Source: an uncultured Prevotella sp.
GTDB taxonomy: Bacteria; Bacteroidota; Bacteroidia; Bacteroidales; Bacteroidaceae
Direction of reading: 5' to 3'
DNA length: 64,000 nucleotides
Assembly (NCBI GenBank): GCA_905233825.1
Contig: CAJOFE010000002.1
Location: forward strand, 62,001 to 126,000
The translations under genes were made by a program, and so were the position numbers. A model generated the notes under the pieces. The model was given only the letters and a program-made list of their open reading frames with translations. It was not told where the DNA came from and ran no database searches. The number at the start of each line of letters is the position of its first letter. Within the stretch, counting starts at the first letter, position 1. This document shows positions 61,860 to 64,000 of this stretch, in pieces.

Positions 61860-62801
61860 TCAGCTAAGACGGTATTTGACGGTTTTCAGCACGCAGCGCA
61901 GGTAACGCTTCAGCGAAATGCCGTGCTTCTGACGGTGCCATAACCAGAACCAGCTTCGACGCCAGAAATTCTTACGGATATCGAACTCAACCATATCATC
62001 AATATCCTGATTTCCAATGCGCTGGGCATCACGCTTAATCAGCTCCACCAGTCGCTGGTCTTCCGCATCAGCAGGATGCTTGTCGGCCACAAAGTCCAGT
62101 CGCCATTGGATGGAGAAACGCACGGCCTCAATCTTGTCCTCGATGCTCTTCATGTCGTGACTGATGGAGAGACCATTGCCACGATATTGGAAACCAGGCT
62201 CTTTCGTGTTGGCCACACCATGACTCGCTGCAGCGATGAAAGCACTTATATCATCACTCTGCCATCCGTAGGGTAGTTTATAGAAACCTCCGTTCTGACG
62301 TAGTGTCTCCGTCTTAAACAGCCAGTCGCCCAAGTGGGTATTGCGAGGATTATATATGAGCGAATAGACCGATTCCCATTCTGGTCGCTCTTCCAATACG
62401 CAAACGAAATTGGAGTCATCATCGATAATCTCACTACGTGCATGAAACAAATCCAAATTGGGATATTTTTCTATCAGGTCGGCAAAGTCCTGCAGGCAGC
62501 GTGGCGTCAGGTTATCGTCATCTCCCATACAGATGAGATAGCTACCCGTAGCGTGGCTGAGACAGATGTTCCAGTTATCAACCACATCCTTCGCTCCGCA
62601 ATTTTTCTCATTCTTGAAATAACGAATGCGAGGATCGTTGTATTGACTCACGATACTATCAAGGTCATAGGGCGATGCATCATTAACAATCACCACTTCA
62701 TAATCCTGGTAGGATTGGGCCAGCACGCTATCAATAGTCTCTTTCAAGTACCTATCCTTGTAGGCGGGAATTGTTACGCTGAATTTGATTTGTTCTGCCA
62801 T
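61860..62801 (-). CDS. GT2 glycosyltransferase
   Basis: 313 residues with no membrane span. Family 2 GT-A fold: KFSVTIPAYKDRYLKETIDSVLAQSYQDYEVVIVNDASPYDL, a DDD metal motif (YLICMGDDDNLTPR) and LPYGWQSDDISAFIAAA in the acceptor region. It transfers a sugar to a lipid or glycan acceptor, probably for surface polysaccharide or glycoprotein. It has its own TACCTTTG promoter 18 bp upstream and stands alone on the minus strand, divergent from a GT4 gene. Donor and linkage are unknown. Confidence 0.88.
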   Translation of the reverse strand: MAEQIKFSVTIPAYKDRYLKETIDSVLAQSYQDYEVVIVNDASPYDLDSIVSQYNDPRIRYFKNEKNCGAKDVVDNWNICLSHATGSYLICMGDDDNLTPRCLQDFADLIEKYPNLDLFHARSEIIDDDSNFVCVLEERPEWESVYSLIYNPRNTHLGDWLFKTETLRQNGGFYKLPYGWQSDDISAFIAAASHGVANTKEPGFQYRGNGLSISHDMKSIEDKIEAVRFSIQWRLDFVADKHPADAEDQRLVELIKRDAQRIGNQDIDDMVEFDIRKNFWRRSWFWLWHRQKHGISLKRYLRCVLKTVKYRLS

Positions 62802-62818
62802 CTTTCGTTTCTTTTGGG

Positions 62819-62826
62819 CAAAGGTA
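62819..62826 (-). promoter_or_regulatory. -7 box (TACCTTTG) of the minus-strand GT2 gene
   Basis: CAAAGGTA on the plus strand, 18 bp before the GT2 ATG. It forms a divergent promoter pair with 62,903-62,910. Confidence 0.6.
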
Positions 62827-62862
62827 CAAAATATTTTTCAATTCATAATTCTTTTTTTGAAA

Positions 62863-62883
62863 AAAAGCGGCAAAGCCGAGCGC
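62863..62883. repeat. Dispersed element AAAAGCGGC-type, copy 2
   Basis: Matches 25,748-25,768 at 20 of 21 bases. It is flanked by AATTCATAATT on both sides (62,840 and 62,885), as if inserted with a target-site-like duplication. Confidence 0.55.
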
Positions 62884-62902
62884 GTAATTCATAATTATTT
62901 CG

Positions 62903-62910
62903 TACCTTTG
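62903..62910 (+). promoter_or_regulatory. -7 box (TACCTTTG) of the plus-strand GT4 gene
   Basis: Perfect TAnnTTTG match, 21 bp before the GT4 ATG at 62,932. Confidence 0.65.
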
Positions 62911-62931
62911 CAACTATTAATTACTACGACA

Positions 62932-64000
62932 ATGAAAATTGCCTATATTTATCCAGCTTTTATCAATATTGGTGGTGCCGACAAGATCATCATCAGTAAG
63001 GCGAACTATATGGCTGACCAATGGGGATATGAGGTTTTTCTCATTACCGATTCCCAGAATGGGTTGCAGCCATTCTTCTCGCTGTCAGAGAAAGTACATC
63101 TGATGGATATGGGCATTAATTTCTTTCAGCAGTATCAGTACGGGCCATTGAAACGGCTCAGGGTCTATCTGCGGCTGATGCGGAAATATAAGCAAGCGCT
63201 GACAAAGACGTTGGCAGAGATTCATCCTGACGTAGTTATCTCTACCTTCAGCCGTGATGCCAAGTTCGTCAGTCTATATAAACGCTATGCCAAAGCCACC
63301 ATTGCAGAGGTACACACCACCAAGAAAAATATCCGTGCATTGCCCAACCTGCGACTGAAAGGTGGAGTGTATAAGCTACTTGCAGCCTATATTGAGCGAC
63401 AGCTGAATGCCTCGGCCAAGGAGTTCGATGAAGTGGTGGTGCTCAACAATCTGGAAGAAGAGCTATGGCGACCTGTCCGACAGGTTAAAGTCATCAACAA
63501 TGCTGTTCAGTATTATCCTGCAGAAGAGAATCCATTATCTGTCAAAAGCGTCATTTATGTAGGACGTGCTGAGTACGAGAAAGCCCCAGACCGGCTGGTG
63601 GAGGTGTGGCGGCTCGTGGCACAGCGTCATCCCGACTGGACATTGCGGATGTTTTGTACTGGGGCTATGCTAGAGGAATTGAAGGACAAGGTGAAAGAGT
63701 ATGGAATAGAGAAGCAAATTCTATTTATGCCTCCAACGAAGGATATGGAGCACGAGTACATGACGAGTTCTATGTGTGTGCTGACATCCCGTTATGAAGG
63801 TTTCCCTGTCGTACTGCAAGAGGCTATGGGTTGTGGCTTGCCTTGCATCTCTTTCAATTGCCCCAGCGGTCCTCGCTATATCATCAAGGACGGAGAGGAC
63901 GGTTACCTAGTGGAAGATGGGAATATCGAGGCTTTTGCTGACAAAGTGTGCCTGCTGATGGAGAATGAAAAACTGCGTCATCAACTTGGCAAGGTAGCTA
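62932..64000 (+). CDS. GT4 glycosyltransferase (3' end outside window)
   Basis: 356 codons inside the window, no stop. The frame from ATG 62,932 starts MKIAYIYPAFINIGGADKII, a GT-B N-terminus with the GGA donor-loop glycines. The C-terminal domain has VIYVGRAEYEKAPDRLVEVWRLV, FMPPTKDMEHEYMTSSMCVLTSRYEGFPVVLQEAMGCGLPCISFNCPSGPRYII, with the EX7E motif (EGFPVVLQE). Retaining transferase for surface polysaccharide. Divergent from the GT2 gene and preceded by its own TACCTTTG box. Probably the first gene of a further transferase group beyond the window. Confidence 0.9.
   Translation, partial: MKIAYIYPAFINIGGADKIIISKANYMADQWGYEVFLITDSQNGLQPFFSLSEKVHLMDMGINFFQQYQYGPLKRLRVYLRLMRKYKQALTKTLAEIHPDVVISTFSRDAKFVSLYKRYAKATIAEVHTTKKNIRALPNLRLKGGVYKLLAAYIERQLNASAKEFDEVVVLNNLEEELWRPVRQVKVINNAVQYYPAEENPLSVKSVIYVGRAEYEKAPDRLVEVWRLVAQRHPDWTLRMFCTGAMLEELKDKVKEYGIEKQILFMPPTKDMEHEYMTSSMCVLTSRYEGFPVVLQEAMGCGLPCISFNCPSGPRYIIKDGEDGYLVEDGNIEAFADKVCLLMENEKLRHQLGKVA

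Overview
The window reads as a piece of a Bacteroidota chromosome, most likely a gut or rumen Prevotella-group organism (Prevotella, Segatella or Xylanibacter). The evidence is two SusC/SusD pairs, a one-protein hybrid two-component regulator, promoters of the TAnnTTTG type instead of E. coli-like -10 boxes, no clear Shine-Dalgarno sites, and C-terminal 'YDLNGRR...GVNILR...' tails typical of type IX secretion cargo in this group. No rRNA, tRNA, CRISPR array, transposase or phage gene was seen.

Region 1 (about 1-45,420, all on the minus strand) is a polysaccharide utilization locus. From its 5' side it contains: xylB-xylA (xylulokinase and xylose isomerase); a seven-gene envelope operon (FAS1 lipoprotein, SusC, SusD, two more FAS1 lipoproteins, SusC, SusD); a hybrid two-component (HTCS) regulator; a 1280-residue secreted multi-module protein; a secreted endonuclease I; and a seven-gene enzyme operon (GH43, CotH-like, GH31, GH98, GH43+CBM6, GH95, GH97). 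GH98 with GH95, GH97, GH31 and GH43 is the enzyme set known from Bacteroides loci for highly decorated glucuronoarabinoxylan (corn-bran type). With xylAB beside it, a complex xylan is the best substrate guess: GH98 cuts the backbone, GH43/GH31/GH95/GH97 remove arabinose, xylose, L-galactose or L-fucose and D-galactose decorations, SusCD import the products, and XylA/XylB pass xylose to the pentose phosphate pathway.

Region 2 (45,607-59,981, plus strand) is an exopolysaccharide or capsule operon. It encodes a stand-alone receiver, an initiating sugar transferase with a degenerate receiver-like N-terminus, a short TolC-like protein, a Wzz/Wzc-like protein, a Wzy-like polymerase, three GT2 and one GT4 glycosyltransferases, a Wzx-like flippase and two acyltransferases. 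Region 3 (60,106-64,000) holds an ATP-grasp enzyme and a GT2 (minus strand) and a GT4 cut by the window end (plus strand).

The most unusual content is repetitive. (a) Degenerate 21/22-bp tandem arrays lie at three loci (222-327, 25,566-25,738, 61,425-61,679), each just 3' of a minus-strand gene. (b) Tandem 7-8 bp repeats encode the hydrophobic core of at least six signal peptides and one membrane segment, and similar repeats fill many gene junctions in the operons. (c) GC-rich palindromic elements sit in frame inside susD and the CotH-like gene. (d) A hairpin plus the sorting-tail coding sequence is duplicated at the ends of two adjacent genes.
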